A stretch of DNA of 64,000 nt from Betaproteobacteria bacterium (GTDB taxonomy: Bacteria > Pseudomonadota > Gammaproteobacteria > Burkholderiales > SG8-39): positions 181,820 through 245,819 of the forward strand of contig CANKAJ010000001.1 of assembly GCA_947479645.1 (NCBI GenBank), written 5' to 3'. Positions 34,934 to 42,595 of this stretch are shown in pieces. Under the pieces are notes generated by a model. That model had not been told where the DNA came from. It did no database searches and saw only the letters and a program-made list of their open reading frames with translations. Each line of letters starts with the position of its first letter. Within the stretch, counting starts at the first letter, position 1. The position numbers were made by a program, and so were the translations under genes.

Positions 34934-35755
34934 ATGAGCACAGCAACTCTGGATGCTGCCACGCCCGCGGGCACGGACAAGATCATTTCCATCAAGGAAG
35001 GCGGCATCGGCTGGCTGATCTTCAACAACCCGGAACGGCGCAACGCGGTATCGCAGGAGATGTCCGAAGCCGCTGGAATAGTGCTGCAGGATTTCGCCAC
35101 TGACCCTGCTGTGCGTGTGGTCATCCTGCGCGGCGCGGGCGACAAGGCCTTCATTTCCGGCGGTGATATTTCAAAATTCGAAAAACAGGGCGCCACACCC
35201 GAACTGAGGGCCCAGTGGGAAAAAGTCAAGGCCGACACCCGTAATCTGCTTTACACCATCGAAAAGCCCACCATCGCGATGATTCGCGGCTTCTGCCTCG
35301 GCGGCGGGTTAGCCTATGCGCTCAACTGTGACATCCGCATTTGCAGTGACAACTCGAAATTCGGCATTCCGGCTGCCAAGCTGAGTATCGGTTATGGCGC
35401 CGCGGGCATACGTCAACTCATGGATCTGGTGGGCCCGTCGTCGGCCAAGGATATTCTCTATACCGCGCGCCAATACAACGCCGAAGAAGCATTGCGCATG
35501 GGTCTGGTCAACATGGTTGTCCCGGAAGCCGAACTGGAGAGTTTCACGCGCTCCTACGCGGAAGTCATCGCCGGCAATGCACCGCTGGCCATCCTCAATG
35601 CCAAAACGGCGATCAATGAACTGGTGAAAGACCCCACCCATCGCGACATGGCATTGGTGGCAAAGCGCGCCGATGCCGCCACCGGCAGCCAGGATCACAT
35701 TGAAGGTCGCAAGGCCTTTCTCGAAAAACGCAAACCGGTGTTCACCGGCAAATAG
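34934..35755 (+). CDS. crotonase-fold protein, tandem copy 1, lacking both catalytic Glu
   Basis: A 273-residue enoyl-CoA hydratase/isomerase family member. The CoA/oxyanion site is intact (DKAFISGGDISKF; RGFCLGGGLAYAL). At the two positions that carry catalytic glutamates in rat crotonase (144 and 164) it has alanine: GGGLAYALNCD and FGIPAAKLSIG. Hydratase activity by the standard mechanism is therefore unlikely; a decarboxylase, lyase, isomerase or dehalogenase-type reaction is possible. AAGGA lies about 8 bp upstream of the ATG. It is followed 16 bp later by a close paralogue. Confidence 0.9.
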   Translation: MSTATLDAATPAGTDKIISIKEGGIGWLIFNNPERRNAVSQEMSEAAGIVLQDFATDPAVRVVILRGAGDKAFISGGDISKFEKQGATPELRAQWEKVKADTRNLLYTIEKPTIAMIRGFCLGGGLAYALNCDIRICSDNSKFGIPAAKLSIGYGAAGIRQLMDLVGPSSAKDILYTARQYNAEEALRMGLVNMVVPEAELESFTRSYAEVIAGNAPLAILNAKTAINELVKDPTHRDMALVAKRADAATGSQDHIEGRKAFLEKRKPVFTGK

Positions 35756-35771
35756 GCAGGGAAAACACATC

Positions 35772-36581
35772 ATGGCAACGACTGTAGAAGCGCCCATCAC
35801 CGACCGGATCATCGCCAAAAAGGAAGGCGGCATCGGCTGGCTGATCTTCAACAACCCGGAGCGGCTCAATGCCGTGTCACTGGAAATGTCCCAGGCTGCC
35901 GCAGACGTGGTCAGGGAATTCAGCCGTGACCCGGAAGTGCGCGTGATCATTCTGCGTGGTGGCGGCGAGAAGGCCTTCATCTCGGGCGGTGACATTTCCA
36001 AATTCGCCGGCCAGCGTTCCACACCGGCAGACCGCGCCAACTACGAAAAGATTTCCGAAGGCTCCCGCGAAACGCTCTACAGCTGCGAGAAGCCGACCAT
36101 CGCCATGATCCGCGGCTACTGCCTCGGCGGCGGCATGGCCTGGGCGCTGCAGTGCGACCTGCGCATTTGCAGCGAAAATTCGCGCTTTGGCATCCCGGCG
36201 GCAAAACTCAGCATCGGCTATGCCTCCAGGGGTATCAGGCAACTCATCGACCTGGTCGGTCCGTCGGCCGCAAAGGAAGTGTTGTATACGGCGAAGCAGT
36301 ACAACGCCGCCGAAGCACTGGCGATGGGCCTGGTCAACCAGGTGGTGCCGGCAGCGGAACTCGAGAGCTTCACGCGCTCCTACGCCGAAGTCATCGCCAA
36401 CAACGCCCCGCTGGCCATCCTCAATGCCAAGACGGCCATCAACGAACTGGTCAAGGACCCCGACCAGCGCGACATGGCCCTGGTGGCCAGGCGCGCCGAT
36501 GCGGCTACCGGCAGCCAGGATCACATCGAAGGCCGCAAAGCCTTCCTCGAAAAGCGCAAGCCGGTGTTTACCGGGAAGTAA
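35772..36581 (+). CDS. crotonase-fold protein, tandem copy 2, lacking both catalytic Glu
   Basis: A 269-residue paralogue of the previous gene. The same alanines replace the catalytic Glu pair (GGGMAWALQCD, FGIPAAKLSIGY). The last 90 or so residues are almost identical to copy 1 (both end EGRKAFLEKRKPVFTGK), while the first halves differ more, suggesting gene conversion or strong constraint on the C-terminal helices. ATG 35772 follows AGGGAAAA. The two may form a mixed trimer or hexamer. A Rho-independent terminator follows directly. Confidence 0.9.
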   Translation: MATTVEAPITDRIIAKKEGGIGWLIFNNPERLNAVSLEMSQAAADVVREFSRDPEVRVIILRGGGEKAFISGGDISKFAGQRSTPADRANYEKISEGSRETLYSCEKPTIAMIRGYCLGGGMAWALQCDLRICSENSRFGIPAAKLSIGYASRGIRQLIDLVGPSAAKEVLYTAKQYNAAEALAMGLVNQVVPAAELESFTRSYAEVIANNAPLAILNAKTAINELVKDPDQRDMALVARRADAATGSQDHIEGRKAFLEKRKPVFTGK

Positions 36582-36607
36582 TCTTCGGCTCGGCGCCAAT
36601 ACCTTAC

Positions 36608-36632
36608 AAGCCCGCAGCCTTGCGGGCTTTTT
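36608..36632 (+). terminator. Rho-independent terminator after the crotonase pair
   Basis: Stem AAGCCCGCA (36608-36616), loop GCCT, stem TGCGGGCTT (36621-36629), then TTT. It lies 27 bp past the stop of the second crotonase and closes the CoA-transferase/crotonase unit. Confidence 0.92.
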
Positions 36633-36677
36633 CATTGGTGATACTCAAAGCAAACTTCATAAGAAAGGATTTCCATA

Positions 36678-36836
36678 CCTCGGGCTTTGGGTGCGGATGA
36701 TGTGTATCCGTACCCAAAGCCCGAGGCCGCAAGCGAAGCGCGCGAGGACCTCCGACAATGCCCTCAACGGGCGATGAATCCGGTCATGTTTTGTGTGCGG
36801 ATGATGAGGCTATCCGCTCACAAAACATGACCTCTG
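36678..36836. repeat. two-hairpin intergenic element, copy A
   Basis: Hairpin 1: arms 36678-36698 and 36706-36726 (21 bp, one G-T pair). Core CGCAAGCGAAGCGCGCGAG at 36728-36746. A small hairpin GCCC-TCAAC-GGGC follows. Hairpin 2: arms 36782-36802 and 36812-36832 (21 bp, one mismatch). End motif ACCTCTG. The same layout, core, inner-stem CGGAT/ATCCG and end motif occur at 61876-62037, where the arms differ but still pair. Confidence 0.85.
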
Positions 36837-36883
36837 TTCAAGCCCTCAGGCTTCATTTTGCAAGCCGGCTCTCGATTCCTCGC

Positions 36884-38005
36884 TCAGGCAAGCGGCTTCT
36901 TCAATTTTCGCCGCAACCATTTCTCCATCAACGCGGCAATCTCCAGATTGTTCTTCTCCAGCATCATCATATGGCCGTTGCCGCGTATTCCATGGCGTTC
37001 AAGGCGCATATGATCGTTGGCCACGCCAGCCTGCTTCAGATAGCGCGAAAGGCCGTGGTCATACTGGGCATGGTATGACGCCTCGCCGGTCAGGATCAGG
37101 ATCGGGATGCCAGCCAGGCGTGGCAGACGCCGCGCCGGTTTACGTTGCAGCCAGATGCGAAACAGATCCTGCGCATCCTGCTTTTCTTGAAGCACGATAT
37201 CGATTTCAGCCGGATCGCTCACCGGCGGATCGTAGGTCAGCGGTTCGCGTGACAGCCCCCACGGGCGTTCAACCATGCCTTCGGGCATCTCGGTATCGTG
37301 GAACAGCGGGCCATTGGGCTCCACCGCCAGCACAGCTTTGACCAGATGCGGCCGCGCATCGGCAACGCACCAGCCAAAGGGACCGGACTGCGAATGCGTC
37401 AGCAATACGGCAGGCCCGATGCGGTCGAGCAACGCAATCAGCGCGCGCACCGAATGCTTTTCCTGCAACGGCCGGTCCATGCCCCGGTATTGTGACGCGA
37501 TGAATTCGTCAAAGACCGCGTCGCCACGCATGCCGGTACCCGGCCACTGGGTATGCAGCACCGATTGCGGCCACTTGCGCGCCCGCGACACGGCAGTAAA
37601 TCGATCTTCCACGCCGGCAATATCCATTTTCGACTTCGGACCATAGTCGCTGTCGATGTAGGGCGACTTGCCGCGGCCGGGCTGATCCACCACATGCACG
37701 GGCCAGCCCTTCTTCAGAAAATAATCCGCCCACCCGGGACGTCCATCCGGAGTGCCGGTGAAATTGGTACCCTGCTGTCCGCCGCCATGCACCATCACCA
37801 CCGGATAGCGCCTCGCAGCGGAAGCGGCTCGAACCGGTATCTGGTAGCGCACGTACATCTGCCCGGTCATGCAGGACGGATCGGCCGCGTTGTCGTAGCT
37901 TCCGCCGACATAGAACGAACCCTGTTCCTGAATGCGCAGCGGCCAAATCAATTCCTTCGTCGATTCCTTTGTCGATTGCTTTGCTCCGTGCTCGGCTGAA
38001 CTCAT
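36884..38005 (-). CDS. alpha/beta hydrolase, single domain
   Basis: A 373-residue alpha/beta-hydrolase. HGGGQQG forms the oxyanion region; the nucleophile elbow is THSQSGPFGW (Ser in H-S-Q-S-G, not the usual G-x-S-x-G); the general-base His lies in GIRGNGHMMMLEKNN near the C-terminus. Start 38005 follows GGAGGT at 6 bp. No signal peptide is seen. The domain is homologous to both halves of the double hydrolase at 38638-41166 (shared TPDGRxGWAxYF, VDxxGRGxS and HMMMLE-type tail). The substrate is unknown; esterase or lipase-like action is likely. Confidence 0.85.
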   Translation of the reverse strand: MSSAEHGAKQSTKESTKELIWPLRIQEQGSFYVGGSYDNAADPSCMTGQMYVRYQIPVRAASAARRYPVVMVHGGGQQGTNFTGTPDGRPGWADYFLKKGWPVHVVDQPGRGKSPYIDSDYGPKSKMDIAGVEDRFTAVSRARKWPQSVLHTQWPGTGMRGDAVFDEFIASQYRGMDRPLQEKHSVRALIALLDRIGPAVLLTHSQSGPFGWCVADARPHLVKAVLAVEPNGPLFHDTEMPEGMVERPWGLSREPLTYDPPVSDPAEIDIVLQEKQDAQDLFRIWLQRKPARRLPRLAGIPILILTGEASYHAQYDHGLSRYLKQAGVANDHMRLERHGIRGNGHMMMLEKNNLEIAALMEKWLRRKLKKPLA

Positions 38006-38092
38006 ATTGACCTCCATATTAATATGATCGTTTTTATATTTGCATCAGCTTATAAAAGCTATTTTCATTGGAATAGTCATCATTTCTCATAT

Positions 38093-38674
38093 TCAGAATT
38101 GGCCTGAAGCAATGCGATAGACCACCCCTGCCGCATCATGTCCGGAGGCCACCAGCACGAAATCCGATAAAGGCCAGTCAATCGGCTCCATCACGGGCAC
38201 ATTGGCGAAAGCGTTGACATTGCGTAGCAGCGTCACATGCGGCACGAAAGGTTTGTGATCGACCGTGACTCCGGCGCGATCCAGCGCATCGCGCAACCGG
38301 CCAACTGCGCTTTGAAGTATTTCCGGGGCATCGCCACCCGCCCACACGATGTGATTGTGTTTCCAGAATGCACAGCGATCCAGCCTCATCACACCGGGTT
38401 CAAGCCTGACTGAGCGTGCCGCATCTTCAATCGCTGGCATCCTGTCGATGCCGGTCTCGCCCAGAAAAGCCAGCGTCATGTGCAGATTGCGCGATTGCAT
38501 GGCACGGCCACCCGCCACCGCATGCGCCTGATCGCGCCAGCCGGCGAGCGCGGCGCGCACCCCGGGCTGCGGCCAAAGCGCGAAGAACAGGCGCTGCGTG
38601 CGTCCCGATTGCACTCGCCCGGGTTGCTCGCGCTGGCCTAAGCGGCGTTCTGCTGCAGCCAGTTGTCTATCCAA
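38093..38674 (-). CDS. thpR: ThpR/LigT-like RNA 2',3'-cyclic phosphodiesterase
   Basis: A 2H-phosphoesterase of 193 residues with both HxT motifs (NLHMTLAFLGETG and FVPHVTLLRN) and the N-terminal RLFFALWPQPGVR. Such enzymes open 2',3'-cyclic phosphate ends of RNA. The start is unclear: ATG 38674 overlaps the upstream double-hydrolase gene by 37 bp, whereas GTG 38614 (giving 173 residues, VQSGRTQRLFFALW) avoids overlap and fits family length. Either way the genes are coupled, though no functional link is known. Confidence 0.85.
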   Translation of the reverse strand: MDRQLAAAERRLGQREQPGRVQSGRTQRLFFALWPQPGVRAALAGWRDQAHAVAGGRAMQSRNLHMTLAFLGETGIDRMPAIEDAARSVRLEPGVMRLDRCAFWKHNHIVWAGGDAPEILQSAVGRLRDALDRAGVTVDHKPFVPHVTLLRNVNAFANVPVMEPIDWPLSDFVLVASGHDAAGVVYRIASGQF

Positions 38675-41166
38675 TCGGCTATCTGCAGGTTGCCATGGTC
38701 CAGCATCATCATGTGCGTATGACCGGGCATGCCATGCGCATCGGCATGGCAGAAGTCCGCCTTCTTGCCCATGCCATTCATCGCTGCCACCAACAGCCTG
38801 CTGTCACGCGCTGCGGACTCCAATCCCGAACCGGAGACGTGTCCACCGCTCAGGCCCAGGTAAGCCACTCCGCCAAAGGCACTCGCCATCTGTTCTGCCG
38901 AGGCCGGTCCCGCAGGAAATCGGCAGTGCCCTTCGACATTGACCAGCGCCCTCACCAGTTCCGGTGTCGTCGCTGCGAGTTGTACGCCGTAGCTGCCCGA
39001 TTGCGAATGCACGAACACGATGGACGGCCCGATCTTCTGCAACAACGAGTGCAATGCCGCGACTGTTTCGCGCGGGTTGGAGAGCGTGGTGTCGGTATTG
39101 GGCATGCGCTGCGCCATGTACAGATCCAGCCCTGTCCTGGGGAAGCGGCAATCCCACCACCACATCCCTGCGGAGGGCCCGAGCCGCGCCACCATCCAGG
39201 CTCGCGCATAACTCAGACGGGGAAAGCCTGCGGCCGGAATACAATCAGCGCGCGACTCGACCGCGGCCTGATTGACGCCCGTCACATCCCAGCTGGAACG
39301 GCCGCGCCCGACATGGTCAACCAGATAAACCGGATGCCCCCGACGCACGAAATACGTCGCCCAGCCTTCGCGGCCGTCGGGCGTGGTCTTCCAGATCATG
39401 CCGGTGTGGTTCGAGCCGTGCACCATGACGATGGGCGCCTTGCCGGTATCGACATTCGGAATCATGTACTCCACGTACATCTGGTCGATGATGATGCGGC
39501 CGGGACTGATCGAGGCGCCGGCATTCGGAAATTCCGTAACAACGCTCTTCCCGTTGACAAAGAATGCACCCACGTCCCGCAGTGCCAATGGCGCCGCCAG
39601 GGACGAGCGCGCAATCGACGGCGCGGCTGCTGGGTTGGCGTTGACCACGGCTGCTTTCATGTTCTTGCCGAGCCATTCGCCTATCCAGGCAGCCAGTTCC
39701 AGGTTGCCGTGCTCCATCATCAGCATGTGCGAATAACCGCGCATCCCGTGTTCGTGCGGGGCGAAGTAATACGCATTGCCGCCCTGCTGATTGACCTTGT
39801 CCACGACCGGACGAATCAGATGATCGCCGCGCCAGACGTTATCCCCGGCCACCACCAGCATGGGCACCGGAACCAGGCCCGTGATCTGCGCTTCGTTTAG
39901 CGCGTAACGCGCCAGCCCCTCGACATTGACCCACGCCCTCACCAAGTCCGGCGCCGCAATGGCCGTCAGCGCGCCATAGGCACCCGATTGCGAGTGCACG
40001 ATGAGTATCGACGATCCGATTCGCCGCAACAGCGTGATCAGGGCCGCCACCGTTTCCATTGGATTGCCCAGCATGACTTCGGTATTCGGCACCAGTTGCG
40101 CCAGATACTGATCCAGGGCCTCCTTCGGGAACCGCGTATCGGGATACCACTCATCCGGGCCGGGACCGAAACGGAACTCCCACGCCCGCTCGCAGGTAAA
40201 GCGCATGAAGCCGGCCTCGGGAAGGAGTTCGGCCTTGCCTTGCTCCCTGGCCTGATTGAGCCGGGTCGCATCCCAGCCGGAACGCGCCCGGCCGACATGA
40301 TCGACCACATAGACCGGGTGCCCCTGCCGCGCAAAATAGGTCGCCCAGCCCTCGCGACCATCCGGCGTGGTCAGATAGGTCATGCCGCTATGGCCCGAGC
40401 CATGCACCATGACAATCGGCGCCTTCAACTGCGCGACATCGGGGATCATGTACTCGACGCACATCTGATCGACAATAATGACGCCGCGCTTTTGCGGTTC
40501 GGCTACATCCGGCAGCGCGGATGCGGTCGTCTTGCCGTTGATATAAAAGCCACCGATATCCTTGAAAAGAAAGCGCGCGGTTGCTGCGACTACCGGCGAA
40601 ACATCCGGCACGACGCCGGTGTCGGCAGTCGTCGCTTCGACTGCCACAGCGCTATCTGCCACCAATGCCGGTGGCTCACTCACCTTCTTCCGGCGCGGCT
40701 TGCGCACATTGGGAGTCGCATCGTCCGGGTTCGCTTTGCGTCGGCGAGGCTTGGACGGTTCGCTCGGTTTGCCCGCCTCGGCATTCACGGCCGGCTGGAT
40801 TGATTCGGCAGGCTTGATCGTCTCGGTCGTGTCGGTGACCTTGATCACTTCGTCCGCCGTCGCGGCCTCGACCAACTTGGCCTCCCTGGCCACTTTGGAG
40901 GCCTTGGTGACTTTGGTGGTCTCAGGAACCGTGGCGTCTTGAATGGCCGGCAGAACCTCGACGGGCTGAGCCAAATTGACTGCGTCTTCAGACTTGGCAA
41001 CTTTGGCTGCCTTGGCTGCCTTGGCTGCCTTGGCTGACTTGCCTGCCTTGGCTGACTTGCCTGCCTTGGCTGACTTGCCTGACTTGCCCGCTTGGCTGCG
41101 CTTTCCGACCTTGGGATCTTCCCCTTTACTGCTCTTTCCAGACTTCACGCTCTTCCTTGCAACCAT
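38638..41166 (-). CDS. tandem double alpha/beta hydrolase with lysine/alanine-rich N-terminal tail
   Basis: An 842-residue protein. Residues 1-60 are low-complexity basic repeats of the KSGKSAKAG / AKAAK type, like histone-H1-like or phasin tails; about 60-200 is a disordered Thr/Ala/Glu/Pro-rich linker with basic patches (PRRRK, RKPRRKK). Two homologous hydrolase domains follow (about 200-520 and 540-842). Each has GxFYxNGK at its start, VHGS, TPDGREGWATYF, nucleophile HSQSG (VHSQSGAYG, VHSQSGSYG) and a His-rich tail (GYSHMLMMEHGN, GHTHMMMLDHGN). I do not know this architecture. Start 41166 (ATG) follows GGGGGAG; a TTG at 41178 is less likely. The domains resemble the neighbour at 36884. Confidence 0.85.
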   Translation of the reverse strand: MVARKSVKSGKSSKGEDPKVGKRSQAGKSGKSAKAGKSAKAGKSAKAAKAAKAAKVAKSEDAVNLAQPVEVLPAIQDATVPETTKVTKASKVAREAKLVEAATADEVIKVTDTTETIKPAESIQPAVNAEAGKPSEPSKPRRRKANPDDATPNVRKPRRKKVSEPPALVADSAVAVEATTADTGVVPDVSPVVAATARFLFKDIGGFYINGKTTASALPDVAEPQKRGVIIVDQMCVEYMIPDVAQLKAPIVMVHGSGHSGMTYLTTPDGREGWATYFARQGHPVYVVDHVGRARSGWDATRLNQAREQGKAELLPEAGFMRFTCERAWEFRFGPGPDEWYPDTRFPKEALDQYLAQLVPNTEVMLGNPMETVAALITLLRRIGSSILIVHSQSGAYGALTAIAAPDLVRAWVNVEGLARYALNEAQITGLVPVPMLVVAGDNVWRGDHLIRPVVDKVNQQGGNAYYFAPHEHGMRGYSHMLMMEHGNLELAAWIGEWLGKNMKAAVVNANPAAAPSIARSSLAAPLALRDVGAFFVNGKSVVTEFPNAGASISPGRIIIDQMYVEYMIPNVDTGKAPIVMVHGSNHTGMIWKTTPDGREGWATYFVRRGHPVYLVDHVGRGRSSWDVTGVNQAAVESRADCIPAAGFPRLSYARAWMVARLGPSAGMWWWDCRFPRTGLDLYMAQRMPNTDTTLSNPRETVAALHSLLQKIGPSIVFVHSQSGSYGVQLAATTPELVRALVNVEGHCRFPAGPASAEQMASAFGGVAYLGLSGGHVSGSGLESAARDSRLLVAAMNGMGKKADFCHADAHGMPGHTHMMMLDHGNLQIADWIDNWLQQNAA
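41002..41090. repeat. 9-nt tandem repeat coding the Lys/Ala tail
   Basis: Repeats of TTGGCTGCC with variants TTGGCTGAC and TTGCCTGCC on the plus strand, encoding A-K-A / S-A-K units on the minus strand. Such near-perfect short tandem repeats can change copy number by slippage, always in frame here because the unit is 9 nt. Confidence 0.85.
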
Positions 41167-41217
41167 GTCTCCCCCCAAAGTGAAAGGTGAACGAAGTGTA
41201 TCTGCCCGTCGAACCGG

Positions 41218-41712
41218 CTACTCGGATGGCTCCACGCGAAGTATCTGCCGAACCAGTGTCACCGCCTCGGCGGCGATGCCTTCACCGCGCCCGGTAAACC
41301 CCAGTCGTTCGGTTGTTTTTGCCTTGATGTTGATGGCCGCCACGCTCACACCAAGGTCTGACGCAATATTGACGATCATGGCGGGAATATGCGGCGCCAT
41401 CTTGGGCGCCTGCGCGATGATGGTGGCATCGACATTCAACACCGTCCAATCCTGGGCATCCAGCTTCTTGCCAACCTCACGCAGCAACACGCGACTGTCC
41501 ACGCCCTTGTAGCGAGGGTCGGTATCCGGAAAATGCCGGCCAATGTCGCCCATCCCGGCCGCACCGAGCAGCGCATCGCATATCGCGTGCAACAGCACAT
41601 CGGCATCCGAATGGCCATCCAGCCCCTTCTCGAAGGGGATATCCACGCCACCGATAATGAGCTTGCGCCCGACCACCAGTGCGTGCACGTCAAAGCCCTG
41701 TCCTATGCGCAT
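41218..41712 (-). CDS. ispF: 2-C-methyl-D-erythritol 2,4-cyclodiphosphate synthase
   Basis: A 164-residue IspF, which cyclises CDP-ME 2-phosphate in the MEP route to isoprenoids. Metal and substrate motifs: [12 protein letters not shown] (Asp8, His10), [29 protein letters not shown] and the C-terminal [20 protein letters not shown]. Length is standard. It lies 8 bp after ispD in the same direction, the usual betaproteobacterial pair. Confidence 0.97.
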   Translation of the reverse strand: MRIGQGFDVHALVVGRKLIIGGVDIPFEKGLDGHSDADVLLHAICDALLGAAGMGDIGRHFPDTDPRYKGVDSRVLLREVGKKLDAQDWTVLNVDATIIAQAPKMAPHIPAMIVNIASDLGVSVAAINIKAKTTERLGFTGRGEGIAAEAVTLVRQILRVEPSE

Positions 41713-41720
41713 AGTGCTCC

Positions 41721-42458
41721 CTACGACTTTCGTTCAGCCCGGCTGCCCAGTATCAACCCCGCCAATGCCAGGTCGCCGGCCACCGTCACTTTGATATTCA
41801 TTGAACTGCCCCGCACCAGTCGGGGATGCAATCCCAGCATTTCCACTGCGCTGGCTTCGTCGGTTACCTGGGTCGCTTCGTGCAGCGCGCGCAGCAGCAG
41901 ACCATGCCGGAACATCTGCGGTGTCTGAGCCTGCCACAAGCCTTCGCGCGACTCCGTCGCACTGATGCGCTCGGCTGCATTGCCGCGCTTGAGGGTGTCT
42001 GCGACGGGAATGGCCAGAATGCCGCCATCACTGTGTTCTTCCACGCCGATAGAGAGCAGCCTGCGCAATTCGTCCGCTCCGAGGCAAGGCCGGGCGGCAT
42101 CGTGAACCAGCACCCAATCGTCGGCATCAATGACATCGGATGCGGCGACCAGCCCGTTCAGCACGCTGTCACGCCGCGATGCGCCACCGCAGTACAGCGG
42201 CTCGATGCGATTGCCGAAGGCCGACCGATCCAGCATGCGGAATTGCTCGTCCAAGGCAGACAGCACGATAAAGACGATTTCGATCTCCGCTGCCGCAAGC
42301 AGGCTGTTCGCGGCATGCAGCAACATGGGGAGCTCACCAATGCTGCGATATTGCTTGGGCAGAAAGGCTTCCCTGGTGCCTTCTTGAGCATTCGCACCCG
42401 CCGCAAAACGCTCGCCCGTACCCGCGGCGGCAATCAAGCCAAAATATCGAGAAGTCAA
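41721..42458 (-). CDS. ispD: 2-C-methyl-D-erythritol 4-phosphate cytidylyltransferase
   Basis: About 245 residues. It joins MEP to CTP in the MEP pathway. Seen: [12 protein letters not shown] followed after an insertion of about 12 residues by LPKQYRSIG, then [18 protein letters not shown] and [11 protein letters not shown] choose TTG 42458 ([13 protein letters not shown]): no ATG or GTG occurs between the upstream stretch and the first strand, and a TATAAT on the minus strand at 42503-42498 would give a leader of about 30 nt. The frame stays open to 42851, but that part is opposite mfd and its promoter. Confidence 0.92.
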   Translation of the reverse strand: MTSRYFGLIAAAGTGERFAAGANAQEGTREAFLPKQYRSIGELPMLLHAANSLLAAAEIEIVFIVLSALDEQFRMLDRSAFGNRIEPLYCGGASRRDSVLNGLVAASDVIDADDWVLVHDAARPCLGADELRRLLSIGVEEHSDGGILAIPVADTLKRGNAAERISATESREGLWQAQTPQMFRHGLLLRALHEATQVTDEASAVEMLGLHPRLVRGSSMNIKVTVAGDLALAGLILGSRAERKS

Positions 42459-42493
42459 GTGCTTATGCTCTTCTGGGTGAGGGCGCTGAGACG

Positions 42494-42503
42494 TATAATT
42501 ATA
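42494..42503. promoter_or_regulatory. overlapping divergent -10 boxes (mfd / ispD)
   Basis: TATAATTATA reads TATAAT on the plus strand (42494-42499) toward mfd and on the minus strand (42503-42498) toward ispD. The -35 boxes are poor on both sides. It lies in the only non-coding stretch between the two genes. Confidence 0.45.
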
Positions 42504-42595
42504 GCCGTCTTCCCCGCTCTCAATGCGTCGCCCACACACGACGATGCCCTTGAAGCGGGTTTTGCTATTTATACGCCCGCTTTGAATGCACCTCC

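Noticed and set aside
38416..39900. 494-codon open frame on the plus strand
   Set aside because: Fully antisense to the double hydrolase and ThpR genes; composition is His/Arg/Pro-rich as expected from reverse reading of GC-rich coding DNA, with no recognisable motif.
40990..41100. Possible CRISPR-like array from regular repeats
   Set aside because: The 9-nt units are contiguous without spacers and lie inside a coding region as codon repeats.
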